A stretch of 64,000 bases of DNA, taken from positions 1 to 64,000 of the forward strand of contig JAOZOU010000009.1 in NCBI GenBank assembly GCA_029933125.1, given 5' to 3'. The notes under the pieces were generated by a model. It made no database searches. It saw only the letters and a list, made by a program, of their open reading frames with translations, and had not been told where the DNA came from. Each line of letters begins with the position of its first letter. The first letter of the stretch is position 1. Source of the stretch: a bacterium (GTDB lineage: Bacteria > Arandabacterota > Arandabacteria > Arandabacterales > Arandabacteraceae). The translations under genes were made by a program, and so were the position numbers. Positions 1-8,733 of the stretch are shown one piece after another.

Positions 1-71
1 CCCACGACCGGACTCGAACCGGTGACCTTTTGCTTACCATGCAAATGCTCTACCTGCTGAGCTACGCGGGC
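1..71 (-). tRNA. tRNA-Thr (GGT), lacks its last base at the window edge
   Basis: On the minus strand the sequence folds as a cloverleaf: acceptor GCCCGCG, D arm GCTC..GAGC, anticodon stem TTTGC/GCAAA around loop ATGGTAA (anticodon GGT), and T arm ACCGG-TTCGAGT-CCGGT. The 3' acceptor strand reads CGTGGG and its seventh base lies just outside the window. It is the last of four tRNA genes transcribed leftward. Confidence 0.95.
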
Positions 72-108
72 TTTCAATTCCCATCTTATCAAAGCCAACC
101 TTCACTGG

Positions 109-181
109 AGCGGGAAACGGGATTCGAACCCGCGACCCTCAGCTTGGAAGGCTGATGCTCTACCCACTGAGCTATTCCCGC
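109..181 (-). tRNA. tRNA-Gly (TCC)
   Basis: The acceptor stem GCGGGAA/TTCCCGC, D arm GCTC..GAGC, anticodon stem TCAGC/GCTGA with loop CTTCCAA (anticodon TCC), and T arm GCGGG-TTCGAAT-CCCGT form a complete cloverleaf. The discriminator base is T and CCA is not encoded. It is third in the tRNA cluster. Confidence 0.96.
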
Positions 182-227
182 ACACATGCGGTTGGCATCT
201 CAAGCCTTCACTGCTCAACAAGCATGG

Positions 228-309
228 TGGGGAGGGGAGGATTCGAACCTCCGAAGGCATCGCCGACAGATTTACAGTCTGTTCCCTTTGACCGCTCGGG
301 AACCTCCCC
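228..309 (-). tRNA. tRNA-Tyr (GTA), long variable arm
   Basis: The acceptor GGGGAGG/CCTCCCC, anticodon stem CAGA/TCTG around CTGTAAA (anticodon GTA), and T arm GGAGG-TTCGAAT-CCTCC are intact. The 82-base length with an extended variable arm (around GGCGATGCC) is the class II form expected for bacterial tRNA-Tyr. Discriminator A. Confidence 0.96.
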
Positions 310-361
310 ATCTCCGCCAATCTATTCAATTGTAAAATGCAAAATATCCAGTTGCGTTATC

Positions 362-436
362 TGGAGCTGGCGAAGGGATTTGAACCCCCAACCTCCTCAT
401 TACAAGTGAGATGCTCTACCGTTGAGCTACGCCAGC
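362..436 (-). tRNA. tRNA-Thr (TGT), CCA encoded
   Basis: The acceptor GCTGGCG/CGCCAGC is followed by discriminator T and an encoded CCA (positions 364-362). The anticodon loop CTTGTAA gives anticodon TGT, and the T arm is TGGGGG-TTCAAAT-CCC-like. It is the first gene of the leftward cluster. The order Thr(TGT)-Tyr-Gly(TCC)-Thr(GGT) is the same as the E. coli thrU-tyrU-glyT-thrT unit that precedes tufB. Confidence 0.96.
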
Positions 437-884
437 GATAAAATTCAGTCCCTCTCCGTCCGAAACTCCTCGGCTGCGCCTCCCGAAAAACATGCATTCA
501 CCCATAGCGCCGCCTCAGTGGACGTTTGAGACGACTTATCGGGTGTTATCCACCTTTCTGTTGTTCGTCAGAACAAGATACAACCAGTCGGCAACTCTGT
601 CAAGCTTTTTTTGTCGGTTTATGGGGAATGGGGAGAGAGGATGTGGCATTTCAGTTCCTCTCACATTTTCTTCTTATACTGCCTGGAATCAAGAACATCC
701 CAAGCAAACTTTCAATCCCGATCATAGGAGTCCTCACGACCATGAATGCAAGCCTGAAGTAAATCCATCGAACTCTCAAAGCCTCAACCAAACTCTCACG
801 CTCAAACCTGTGGTTTCGACTTATGAGTTGCCGCTGTCACCGCATGGATTGCCAACCTGCCTGCCAACCACCCTATTCAAATCC
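437..884. other. Gene-free stretch upstream of the tRNA cluster
   Basis: Apart from the tRNA promoter at 575-603, no protein gene is convincing here. Two plus-strand frames are open, but they lack ribosome-binding sites and recognisable composition. The stretch is probably leader and spacer DNA. Confidence 0.5.
575..603 (-). promoter_or_regulatory. Promoter of the tRNA cluster (TTGACA-N17-TATCTT)
   Basis: Reading leftward, TTGACA (603-598) is followed by 17 bases and TATCTT (580-575). A run of seven A residues lies directly upstream of the -35 box (604-612 on the complementary strand), as in an UP element of a stable-RNA promoter. Transcription would begin near 568, about 130 bases before the first tRNA. 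Confidence 0.75.
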
Positions 885-916
885 GGGCGACACCATAGTT
901 AATCGTGGGCACTTGC
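885..916 (+). repeat. Imperfect direct repeat, copy A, upstream of the beta-helix gene
   Basis: The sequence shares the pattern GGG(C)GACA-CA-AGTTAAT--TGGGCACT-GC with 3096-3126 (about 26 of 31 positions equal). The two copies bracket the secreted beta-helix gene. Function is unknown; it could be a degenerate mobile palindromic repeat. Confidence 0.55.
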
Positions 917-929
917 TTTGGAGATTTGG

Positions 930-959
930 TTGACAAGCGCCCAAGAAGTGTGGTAACAT
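930..959 (+). promoter_or_regulatory. Promoter of the beta-helix protein gene (TTGACA-N18-TAACAT)
   Basis: A perfect -35 box TTGACA at 930-935 is followed by 18 bases and TAACAT at 954-959. Transcription would start near 966, about 70 bases before the ATG at 1037. Confidence 0.6.
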
Positions 960-1036
960 CGGCTACGGTAGGGGCTGTGGGGCTCACATTCCTATCACGC
1001 AGACACAAGTTGTCTGCCTTTCAAAGGAGATTGCCA

Positions 1037-3055
1037 ATGCGAAGATCTCTTGTTCTGTGTATCGTATTGTTGATTGTTGTTAATGCACAGGTGGTAATGG
1101 CTCGAACATGGCAGATATTCCCTGATGGATCTGGGGATGCTCCGACGATTCAGGCAGGACTTGATTCGGCTGCCACTGGAGACACAGTTCTCGTCATGCC
1201 CGGGACTTACTACGAGAATCTCTTCTGGCCATTTCGCAATGGAATAGCGCTTGTCGGAGGTGGGATGGAGAATACAATCGTCGTTGGAGATGGAGTCGAG
1301 ACTGTGCTTTATATGGTGGGCACCACCTCATCTGGAGGTGGCCCTGGTGAGGCAAGTCTTGCATTTGCTTCGGAGCACCGGAAGATTTCCGATGCTCTTC
1401 TGCTTGCCGTGCCCCTTGACTCGAGCACGGTGGTGAAGGGGCTTACTTTTCGTGGGGGAGGAGATGCGGGTGTGGTGCTCTATGGTGCATCCCCCATCGT
1501 TGAGTTCTGCAGGGTCGATAGCACCGACCCGGGACCTGGGATTCATGCAATGTCGGGATCATGGGTACAGATTCGCCAATGCGAAGTTGTCTCAAACAAG
1601 GGTAGTGGAATCAGGCTTACCGAATGCGGCACACTCCTTACGATTAGCGGTAGCACCATAACCGCAAACTCAGCAGCTGCCGATGGCGGCGGAATCTCCT
1701 GCGACTACTCCTCACCAACAATCACCAGCAATACCATAACCGCAAACTCAGCATCGGACTATGGCGGCGGAATCGCCTGCGACCACTCCTCGCCAACAAT
1801 CACTAGCAATACCATAACCGGAAACTCAGCTAACGATGGCGGCGGAATCTCCTGCTACTCCTCCTCACCAATAATCACCAGCAATACCATAATCGGAAAC
1901 TCAGCTAACTATGGCGGCGGAATCTCCTGCTACTACTACTCCTCGCCAATAATCTCCAGCAATGCCATAACCACAAACTCAGCTAACTACTATGGCGGCG
2001 GAATCTACTGCTACTACTCCTCGCCATCAATCACTAGCAATCCCATAACCGCAAACTCAGCTAACTATGGCGGCGGAATCTCCTGCGGGCACTACTCCTC
2101 GCCCACAATCACCACGAACTCCATCATCCGTAATATTGCCACATCCAAAGGTGGAGCCTTCTCTTGCACTTTCAACAGCAATCCTTCGGTTTCCCTCAAT
2201 ACGATAACCGAGAATGCTGCTCCGCTTGGAGATGCAATCTATACCAAGGATTCAAAGCCAACAATCTCCCACTCCAACATAGCATTCAATGGTTGGGGCA
2301 TGCACAACGCTAGCTACGGCACTGTCCCTGTGGCTCAGAATAACTGGTGGAGGCACCCATCAGGTCCCTGGCACCGGGGGGGCAATCCAGGTGGGCAGGG
2401 AGATTCTCTTTCCACCTATGCCTGGGACTTTGTCCCATGGCTTGCGGATGCAGACACAACTGCACCACCAATTCCGCCTCAGGATCTTGTAGTTGTGGGA
2501 GTTTGGCATGTTAGCGTTACGCTTTCCTGGCAACCTGTTCCCCTCGCTGACCTTGCGGGCTATAAGGTCTATTTTGACACCGATACGACCGAATGGTATG
2601 GTGAGAGTGTGGATGTTGGAAATGTGACTGAGTTCACATTGGAGGACCTTGAGAGTGACACAACTTACTATTTTGCGGTCACCTGTTATGACAGTAGTGG
2701 CAATGAGAGTTGGTATTCGGCTCAGGTAAGCGCAACGACAGGGGATGTAAGTGGGGTGCCCAAGGGTGATAGGTTTGCCGAGTTTCGTATCACATCTCTC
2801 AAGCCTAATCCATTCAACTCACAAGTCGTGTTGGAATATCTCTTGCCTGACGCAAGGCGTGCCCGTGTTACCGTGCATGATGTTCGGGGAAGACAGATCA
2901 GGATGCTGAGAGACGGTGTTGAGCCGGCTGGTTTGGGCACATCCTTCTGGGATGGAAAGGACTCATTCGGAATGGTCTGCTCACCGGGGATTTACTACAT
3001 TCGCATTGAGTCAGGCAAGGAGGTGGCAACCTCCAAGGTAGTTCTGATACGATAG
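1037..3055 (+). CDS. Secreted parallel beta-helix protein with FnIII and FlgD-like C-terminal domain
   Basis: A 672-residue predicted extracellular protein. The start at 1037 is chosen because an AAAGGAG site lies 8 bases upstream and the protein then opens with a signal peptide (MRRSLVLCIVLLIVV..MA). A pectate-lyase-like right-handed beta-helix follows, first a DUF1565-like opening segment and then about seven copies of a GGGI-C-SSPTI-N-I--NSA rung repeat (roughly residues 200-380). A fibronectin type III-like domain comes next (residues about 475-570, starting near PPIPPQDL), and a C-terminal FlgD-like/T9SS-like domain (LKPNPFNSQV ... VRGRQI). Such C-termini mark secreted or surface-anchored proteins in FCB-type bacteria. 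No enzyme active site is recognised, so a polysaccharide-binding or adhesive role is only a guess. The frame is also open upstream to 905, but that part contains the promoter. Confidence 0.85.
   Translation: MRRSLVLCIVLLIVVNAQVVMARTWQIFPDGSGDAPTIQAGLDSAATGDTVLVMPGTYYENLFWPFRNGIALVGGGMENTIVVGDGVETVLYMVGTTSSGGGPGEASLAFASEHRKISDALLLAVPLDSSTVVKGLTFRGGGDAGVVLYGASPIVEFCRVDSTDPGPGIHAMSGSWVQIRQCEVVSNKGSGIRLTECGTLLTISGSTITANSAAADGGGISCDYSSPTITSNTITANSASDYGGGIACDHSSPTITSNTITGNSANDGGGISCYSSSPIITSNTIIGNSANYGGGISCYYYSSPIISSNAITTNSANYYGGGIYCYYSSPSITSNPITANSANYGGGISCGHYSSPTITTNSIIRNIATSKGGAFSCTFNSNPSVSLNTITENAAPLGDAIYTKDSKPTISHSNIAFNGWGMHNASYGTVPVAQNNWWRHPSGPWHRGGNPGGQGDSLSTYAWDFVPWLADADTTAPPIPPQDLVVVGVWHVSVTLSWQPVPLADLAGYKVYFDTDTTEWYGESVDVGNVTEFTLEDLESDTTYYFAVTCYDSSGNESWYSAQVSATTGDVSGVPKGDRFAEFRITSLKPNPFNSQVVLEYLLPDARRARVTVHDVRGRQIRMLRDGVEPAGLGTSFWDGKDSFGMVCSPGIYYIRIESGKEVATSKVVLIR
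1640..2140 (+). repeat. Coding tandem repeats of the beta-helix rungs
   Basis: Units of about 70-80 bases recur with little divergence. Each contains a GGCGGCGGAATC core, a TACTCCTC(A/G)CC segment and an ATCACCAGCAATACCATAACC segment (given here in pieces). The high DNA identity implies recent unit duplication or ongoing homogenisation, and unit number probably varies between strains. Confidence 0.8.
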
Positions 3056-3095
3056 CATCAATTGATCCTGGGCTCATCCCGTTATGTTGAATCAC

Positions 3096-3126
3096 GGGGA
3101 CAGCAGAGTTAATTCTGGGCACTCGC
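3096..3126 (+). repeat. Imperfect direct repeat, copy B, downstream of the beta-helix gene
   Basis: This is the partner of 885-916, reading GGGGACAGCAGAGTTAAT then TCTGGGCACTCGC. It begins about 40 bases after the stop codon of the beta-helix gene. Confidence 0.55.
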
Positions 3127-3701
3127 ATCGCAATTGATATTGTATCCAGATTGATTTCGGGAATGGCACACTTAGCGGTGGCCTCAGGGTTTGCGATTCA
3201 TATTGCCACCAGGGGGCAAGAACTCTGAGACTCATAGCACCTTGATACCCTACCGAATAATCAAGCGTGGAATCCGAGGAAACCCAAACCACACATATGA
3301 GACCTCTTCTCCGAAGATGACTACACTACATGCAAAGATCTCATCACAACGGCCTGGTGGCACAAAGTAAAGATATGGGCTTACTGGCCCATGCCTAACT
3401 ATCTCCACATAACTGCTGTGCATCAATCACAGGAATCACAAGATTGCTTACAAGCCGCAACGAGAGAAGATTACCCGGGATATATCAGGCGTATAAACCT
3501 TCGTCAAACCTCGAGAGGTTATCTATGGGGGCAGATCTCTCCCATCTCCCAAGGATGAGAATTGCCTTCCTAACCCACTAAGGCGTGCGGAACTCAACCC
3601 AGTACCCACTCGTACTGTAAGAGCCCCAGGGAATATAGGGAGGAAGCAAGCAAATAGACAGAATTAAACATGATGCCCACAGAACCCCACCACTTCAAAA
3701 C
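3127..3701. other. Gene-free stretch
   Basis: No open frame with a ribosome-binding site or recognisable protein is visible. The region may hold decayed sequence next to the broken gene at 3702-4063, but I could not identify a parent family. Confidence 0.4.
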
Positions 3702-4063
3702 TCACCTTATCTCTTCCTCCACCAAATACAGCTTATCACCTTTTTTGAGTGCAAGGTAATGAAGTCTATCAGGTGAGTCAAAAACAATCCCTCCTCCTCC
3801 GATAGCAACAATCCCATCGCAGTGCTCACCCTCTCTATCATCCACAACCACAAACTGCTTATCGCCTGCCCAAGCCACGTAAGCAACACGCCAACTGTCG
3901 GAACTTACCTTGAACGACTCTAGTATGCATGAGGAAAAATCAATCTGAGTGATAAGTCTTTCATATATACTATCCTCTCTGGTGGTCTTTGCTGAGCAAA
4001 GCATGTTATACAACTGCCCACAAGAAATACAGCCACACACAACGCTATCCCTTTCCTCAACAT
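3702..4063 (-). pseudogene. Remnant of a secreted WD40-like propeller protein
   Basis: At 4063 an ATG preceded by a GGAGGGGAGG-type site opens a clear signal peptide (MLRKGIALCVAVFLVGSC..CFAQQ). That frame ends at a TAG after about 47 codons. A second frame (to 3702) continues with one beta-propeller blade, WRVAYVAWAGDKQFVVVDD, then GIVFDSPDRLHYLALKKGD and the ending YLVEEEIR. Blades with a VVVDG/D-x-EG motif occur many times in intact members of this family. Here the signal peptide and a single C-terminal blade are left, out of frame, so the simplest reading is an internal deletion plus a frameshift. A sequencing error could explain the frameshift but not the missing blades. Confidence 0.7.
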
Positions 4064-4236
4064 GTCAACCTCCCCTCCTTCTTTAGCAACCAATCCCCCT
4101 GAATGTCTCAGTTCGGGAACAGAGAATACAATCGGGTGTGTTACTTAATCTTGCGCTGCTTAACTATCTTGATCGGACCTGTGTTGCATGAGTATCAGAA
4201 ATTCTCGCCTGAGTCAAGTTGTTTCCCTTTGAAGGC

Positions 4237-4256
4237 GTGGATGTTCTTGCATCCAC
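4237..4256 (-). other. Stem-loop immediately after the cysS stop codon
   Basis: On the minus strand GTGGATG-CAAGAA-CATCCAC forms a perfect 7-base-pair stem directly after the cysS TAG. No T-run follows, so it is not a standard intrinsic terminator. It may stabilise the 3' end of the long operon transcript. Confidence 0.4.
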
Positions 4257-5693
4257 CTACTTGCGGACCACTGTGCCCTCGGGGCGATCCTCGAGATGAT
4301 AGCCCATACTTGCAAGTTGAGTGCGAATGGTGTCAGCTGTTGCCCAATCTTTTGCCTTGCGTGCCTTGGCTCGCTCTTCAACAAGCTGCCTGACCTCCTG
4401 GGGTAGATCCTCGAGTCTTATTATTTCACCACCAAGGCTTTTGAAAAGCCCGAGTACTTCGCCGAGCTCTTTTATCTTCTCAAGAGCCCTTGCAAGAGTG
4501 AGTTTCTTGCCCGGGGTCTCAGGTGCACTCAAGAAAAGATTGACTTCACGAGCAATCTCGAAGATCTGGGCGATCGCACCTGCAGAGTTAAAATCATCAT
4601 CCATCGCCTTGCGAAAGAGACCTTCCCTCTCTTGAACCTTCTTCCAGAACTCAGCATCCTTTCCCGTGAGCTCATCCAAAGAACCCTTAGGTTTATAGTC
4701 ACCGAGGTATGCTTCAACGGATCTAAATGTGTTAGCCATCCTTCCGACAGCTGCGCGTGACTCAGCTAGACGTTCGCGGCTAAACTCCATTGGACTCCTG
4801 TAGTGAGAGCTCAAGAGATAAAATCTTACAACATCAGGCTCAAACTCTTTCACAATGTCCTCAATGGCAAAGAAGTGCCCAGTTGACTTCGACATCTTCT
4901 CGCCAACAAGATTCAGGAGCCCATTGTGTGTCCAGTAGTTGACAAACTTCTTGCCAGTTGCTGCTTCAGATTGAGCTATCTCATTTTCATGGTGGGGGAA
5001 GATGAGATCCTCGCCTCCGCCGTGGATATCAACCGTTTCTCCAAGATATTTCGTTGACATCACAGAGCACTCAATAGACCAGCCAGGCCGCCCCTTTCCC
5101 CAGGGGCTTTCCCAGTATGGCTCCCCCTCCTTGGCAGCTTTCCACAAGGCAAAATCAAGTGGGCTTCGCTTATGCTCGCCAACCTCAACACGTGCACCGG
5201 CCTTGAGTTCATCAATGTTCTTCTTCGAAAGCATCCCATAGCGTGGAAACTTAGCGATCTCATAGTAGACATCGCCACCAGCCTCATAGGCAAAACCCTT
5301 CGAGATTAGGGCCTCAATCATCTCTATGATCTCTTTTATGTGATCAGTCGCCTTGGGATGAACACTTGCGCGCTTTATGTTGAGCATATCTGCATACTTG
5401 AAGTACTCTTTTGTGTAGCGCTCTGCGATTACTCGATAATCAACACCTTCAGCATTGGCACGCGCAATGATCTTATCATCCACATCTGTGAAATTCTGAA
5501 TGTAGGTGACCTCAAAACCCTTGTATTCAAGGTAGCGCCTTATCATGTCACCACAGACGAAGGCAAGCATGTGCCCCACATGAGGTCTATCCTGAACGGT
5601 CATGCCGCACATGTACATCCCCACGTGTCCTTCCCTCACGGGGACAAATTTCTTCTTCTTCGCATCAAAGGTATCGTAAACAACTAAATCCAC
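4257..5693 (-). CDS. cysS: Cysteinyl-tRNA synthetase
   Basis: This 478-residue class I aminoacyl-tRNA synthetase charges tRNA-Cys with cysteine in the cytoplasm. It shows the HIGH-type motif PHVGH, the zinc-binding Cys of MYMCGMTVQDRP and of WSIECSVMS, the family segment DIHGGGEDLIFPHHENEIAQ, and the KMSKS motif (GEKMSKSTG). Length is typical. The start is GTG at 5693, inside the end of the upstream gene (10-base overlap), with GAGGGGGTG as ribosome-binding site; this implies translational coupling. It is the last gene of the 17-gene string that begins with yicC. Confidence 0.97.
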   Translation of the reverse strand: MDLVVYDTFDAKKKKFVPVREGHVGMYMCGMTVQDRPHVGHMLAFVCGDMIRRYLEYKGFEVTYIQNFTDVDDKIIARANAEGVDYRVIAERYTKEYFKYADMLNIKRASVHPKATDHIKEIIEMIEALISKGFAYEAGGDVYYEIAKFPRYGMLSKKNIDELKAGARVEVGEHKRSPLDFALWKAAKEGEPYWESPWGKGRPGWSIECSVMSTKYLGETVDIHGGGEDLIFPHHENEIAQSEAATGKKFVNYWTHNGLLNLVGEKMSKSTGHFFAIEDIVKEFEPDVVRFYLLSSHYRSPMEFSRERLAESRAAVGRMANTFRSVEAYLGDYKPKGSLDELTGKDAEFWKKVQEREGLFRKAMDDDFNSAGAIAQIFEIAREVNLFLSAPETPGKKLTLARALEKIKELGEVLGLFKSLGGEIIRLEDLPQEVRQLVEERAKARKAKDWATADTIRTQLASMGYHLEDRPEGTVVRK

Positions 5694-6514
5694 TTCTTCT
5701 TTGACACCCCCTCAAGAATCTTCTCAAATTCCTTCAGGCGCTTTGGATCAAGGGGCTGACCGGCAACACCATCCTCCCTGAGAAAGCTGCTCACAATAAA
5801 ACCGTCACAGATCTCTAAAAATCTACTAGCATTCGCAGGGGTGATGCCACTGCCCACGAGCAAAGGCATCTCTATATGACTTTCTTCGAGCTTTACCCTT
5901 ACGCGCTTTAGATCTTCAGGTGCAGGTGGGCTCCCTGTACGTCTCCCTGTTATTATGAGGCAATCGGCTTTGCCTCGTTCGGCAACATCAAGAGCATCTT
6001 CATCTATCTCAGTATCACCGATTCTATAGGCATGCTTCACCATGACATCGGCAAATATGAGAATCCCGGGATTAAGCATTTGCCTTAAGCGATGCACCTC
6101 ACCCGGTCTCCCCTCGACTATGCCTTCAGGCGTTATGTATCCACCAACAAGCACATTCAAGCGTATGAAGGCTGAGTTACTAACACTGGCAACAGCAAGA
6201 GCTGCCTGGTAATCATTCCGCAGCACATTGACTCCAACTGGAATTGTGACAGCATCTGCAATCTGGCGAGTGGCAATCGCCATCGAAGCAATTGTTACTG
6301 CATCAACTCTGTCTTTGAGGAAGGGAATATCACCGAAGTTCTCGACTATGAGTCCCCCGAACCCTGCTTCCTCAAGCATCCTTGCTTCATTCACACCACG
6401 CTCAACAACGCTCTCGAGGTTGCCACCATAGCCAGGACTCCCCGGAAGAGGCATAAGATGGATGACTCCGATTGCGACCTTCGGTTGCCTGAAGACTTCT
6501 TTGAAGTTTGTCAT
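5684..6514 (-). CDS. BtpA/SgcQ-family TIM-barrel protein
   Basis: A 276-residue protein of the BtpA family (named for a cyanobacterial protein linked to photosystem I accumulation; also SgcQ). Family features seen are the N-terminal GVIHLMPLPGSPGYGG, the GLIVENFGDIPF segment, the GVNVLRNDYQAALAVA segment and the C-terminal LLVGSGITPANASRF phosphate-binding-like loop. The fold is expected to be a (beta/alpha)8 barrel; the substrate in non-photosynthetic bacteria is unknown. It follows the M42 peptidase gene by 45 bases and overlaps cysS by 10 bases. Confidence 0.88.
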   Translation of the reverse strand: MTNFKEVFRQPKVAIGVIHLMPLPGSPGYGGNLESVVERGVNEARMLEEAGFGGLIVENFGDIPFLKDRVDAVTIASMAIATRQIADAVTIPVGVNVLRNDYQAALAVASVSNSAFIRLNVLVGGYITPEGIVEGRPGEVHRLRQMLNPGILIFADVMVKHAYRIGDTEIDEDALDVAERGKADCLIITGRRTGSPPAPEDLKRVRVKLEESHIEMPLLVGSGITPANASRFLEICDGFIVSSFLREDGVAGQPLDPKRLKEFEKILEGVSKKKWI

Positions 6515-6559
6515 AATATCTATGGATACTTATCCCGATGATCTTCCTAAAAGGTTTCC

Positions 6560-7624
6560 CTAAAGTGACGCTACCCTCTTTTTGTCCAGCACCTTTATAA
6601 CCTCTGTCACAAGCTTTACTGCATTGTCATAGTCGTCACGATGCAATATGCCTGTGTGACTGTGGATGTAGCGTGTTGGGACACCTATGACGATCGAAGG
6701 TACACCAGCTCTATTGAGATGTATCCTGCCTGTATCTGTCCCACCTCTTGCAATCGATGCCAGGTGGAAGGGGATGCGCTTCTTCTTGGCAACATCCAAA
6801 ACCAGATCAAGAAGGTTTCTGTTAGGTATCATGGTGCGGTCATAAACCAGTATCGCCGGACCCGCTCCGAGCGCTTCGGCTTCATCGGTTCCAAAACCTG
6901 GCGTATCATGCGCAATCGAGACCTCAAGAGCGAATGCCACATCGGGATCAACAACCGCCGCACTTGTCTGGGCTCCACGCAGTCCAACCTCTTCTTGAAC
7001 TGTCCCAACAGCATATACAGTATTGGGGTGCTTGGTGCGTGAGAGTTTTCTTATGACATCTATCATCATTGCACAGCCAACCCTGTCGTCCCATGCCTTT
7101 GCCAAGAAGGTCTTGGGATTTGCCATAGGCTGAAAAGGACTCCATGGTATGATGGGATCACCGACTCTTATGCCAAGCTTCTTTTCGACATCAAACTTGC
7201 GTGTTGCACCTACGTCGATATGCATATCATCAATGTCAATTACTTTACGTCGATCTTCCTCTTTGATCTCATGGGGAGCCTTCGAGCCCACAACACCGAT
7301 TACCTCTCCTTTGCGAGTCTTGACAATCACACGATGACCGAGGACGACGTGACTCCACCAGCCACCCACAGGCAGAAACTTGAGGAAACCCTCTTTTGTT
7401 ATGCGCTTGACGATGAAGCCAACTTCATCCATGTGGGCAGCGAGCATCACCCTCGGAGTCGATGAAGTTCCCTCCTTCTTACAGATGATGCTTCCAAGGC
7501 GGTCACGCGTGATTTGTGTAAGTGGCGCAAGGTGCTTCTCAATCACCCTTGCAACCTCTTTTTCAAAACCAGAAATCCCGTTCACCTCCGTAAGATCCTT
7601 CAACAGCTCCAATGTTGCATCCAT
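6560..7624 (-). CDS. M42-family metallopeptidase (aminopeptidase/endoglucanase-like)
   Basis: A 354-residue member of the M42 family of dinuclear-metal aminopeptidases, which form large dodecameric (TET) particles and degrade peptides in the cytoplasm. Metal and catalytic segments visible are MLAAHMDEVGFIVK, AWDDRVGCA, GTVQEEVGLRGA, and the C-terminal IARGGTDTGRIHLNRAGVPS with IHSHTGILHRDD. The ATG at 7624 (MDATLELLKDLTEVNG) is preferred over the longer frame because it starts the conserved family N-terminus and lies 4 bases after the ddl stop. The gene sits between ddl and btpA in the long operon. Confidence 0.93.
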   Translation of the reverse strand: MDATLELLKDLTEVNGISGFEKEVARVIEKHLAPLTQITRDRLGSIICKKEGTSSTPRVMLAAHMDEVGFIVKRITKEGFLKFLPVGGWWSHVVLGHRVIVKTRKGEVIGVVGSKAPHEIKEEDRRKVIDIDDMHIDVGATRKFDVEKKLGIRVGDPIIPWSPFQPMANPKTFLAKAWDDRVGCAMMIDVIRKLSRTKHPNTVYAVGTVQEEVGLRGAQTSAAVVDPDVAFALEVSIAHDTPGFGTDEAEALGAGPAILVYDRTMIPNRNLLDLVLDVAKKKRIPFHLASIARGGTDTGRIHLNRAGVPSIVIGVPTRYIHSHTGILHRDDYDNAVKLVTEVIKVLDKKRVASL

Positions 7625-7628
7625 TGAC

Positions 7629-8588
7629 CTAACCCCCGGATTTATGCCTGACTGCAAGTGCTCTGCCGATAGCACCTTCAACTATTTGCTCTACAAGGTC
7701 TGCAAAACCGATTCCAGCAGCTTGGGCTGCCATTGGTACAAGGCTCGTCTCCGTCATGCCAGGGATGGTGTTGATCTCAAGAAAATAGGCAACTCCATTC
7801 TCATCAAGCCTCAGGTCAACTCTTGCAAAGTCATTGCACCCGAGTATCTCATATGCCTTAAGAGCCTCTTGCTGGATGCTCAACGTTAGTGATTCTTCAA
7901 GTGGTGCTGGGCAATGATAAGTCGTCATTCCCTTGGTGTATTTTCGAGTATAGTCATAAAAGCCTTCTTTAGGTCTTATCTCAACGATAGGTAGAGCCGC
8001 CTTATCAAGAATAGGTACGCTTAGTTCACGACCATAAATGTATCTTTCGAATAATACCCTCGGAGAATACCTGTGGGCAAGGTCTATCGCTTCGCCAAGC
8101 GATTCGAGCCCGTGAACAATCGAGACACCAATCGTTGAGCCCTGATCTGAAGGCTTAACGACAATGGGAAAACCCCCTATGCCCTCGATCCTCTCGACAA
8201 TTGCTTTGGAATCAAAATCTTCTTTGACAGAAAACCATGGCGGTGTTGCTATAGCGTGGTGTTCGAAAAAGATCTTGGTTGCGATCTTGTCCATGCAGAT
8301 GGCACTTGAACGAACACCTGAGCCTGTATATGGAACATTCAAAAGCTCAAGAAACGCCTGAATCGTGCCATTTTCACCAGCTCCTCCATGAAGCGCAATG
8401 AAGACCACATCTATTGCGTTGGTAAGATGATTAAGAAGATCTGCAATGTCCCTTCCCTCGTGAGGATTGAGATCGTATTCAACAACCTCATGCCCCTTGG
8501 ATCTTAAGCCCCTTGCAACCGATGCTCCTGTGCTAAGCGAGACTTCGCGCTCGCTCGAACTCCCTCCCATAAGAACGAGAATTTTCAT
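7629..8588 (-). CDS. ddl: D-alanine--D-alanine ligase
   Basis: A 319-residue ATP-grasp enzyme that joins two D-alanines for peptidoglycan precursors in the cytoplasm. It has the N-terminal MKILVLMGGSSSEREVSL, ALHGGAGENGTIQ, GSGVRSSAICMDK, the ATP-grasp segment GFPIVVKPSDQGSTIGV and the metal/substrate loop YFLEINTIPGMTETSLVP. Two ATGs are adjacent. The second (8588) is 5 bases after AAGGAGG, so I place the start there. It follows ispF after a 145-base gap, the largest gap in this operon. Confidence 0.95.
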   Translation of the reverse strand: MKILVLMGGSSSEREVSLSTGASVARGLRSKGHEVVEYDLNPHEGRDIADLLNHLTNAIDVVFIALHGGAGENGTIQAFLELLNVPYTGSGVRSSAICMDKIATKIFFEHHAIATPPWFSVKEDFDSKAIVERIEGIGGFPIVVKPSDQGSTIGVSIVHGLESLGEAIDLAHRYSPRVLFERYIYGRELSVPILDKAALPIVEIRPKEGFYDYTRKYTKGMTTYHCPAPLEESLTLSIQQEALKAYEILGCNDFARVDLRLDENGVAYFLEINTIPGMTETSLVPMAAQAAGIGFADLVEQIVEGAIGRALAVRHKSGG

Positions 8589-8733
8589 CATGACCTCCTT
8601 GAAGCTTCCCTATCTCCTACGACGCCTCAGGAAGCCTCATGCGGACAGAGATGAACTGATCGGCAGGGAGGTCTCCGAAACAAAACCGTTTTTGAAGCTA
8701 CCGCCCGAAATAATGCCAAACCAGCTTTCCCTT

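Noticed and set aside
492-902. Open frames on the plus strand between the tRNA cluster and the beta-helix gene
   Set aside because: No ribosome-binding sites, no recognisable protein character, and they cross the tRNA promoter.
1640-2140. CRISPR-like direct repeats
   Set aside because: They are in-frame beta-helix rung codons inside a secreted protein gene.
4237-4256. Intrinsic terminator after cysS
   Set aside because: The stem is good but no T-run follows on the transcribed strand.
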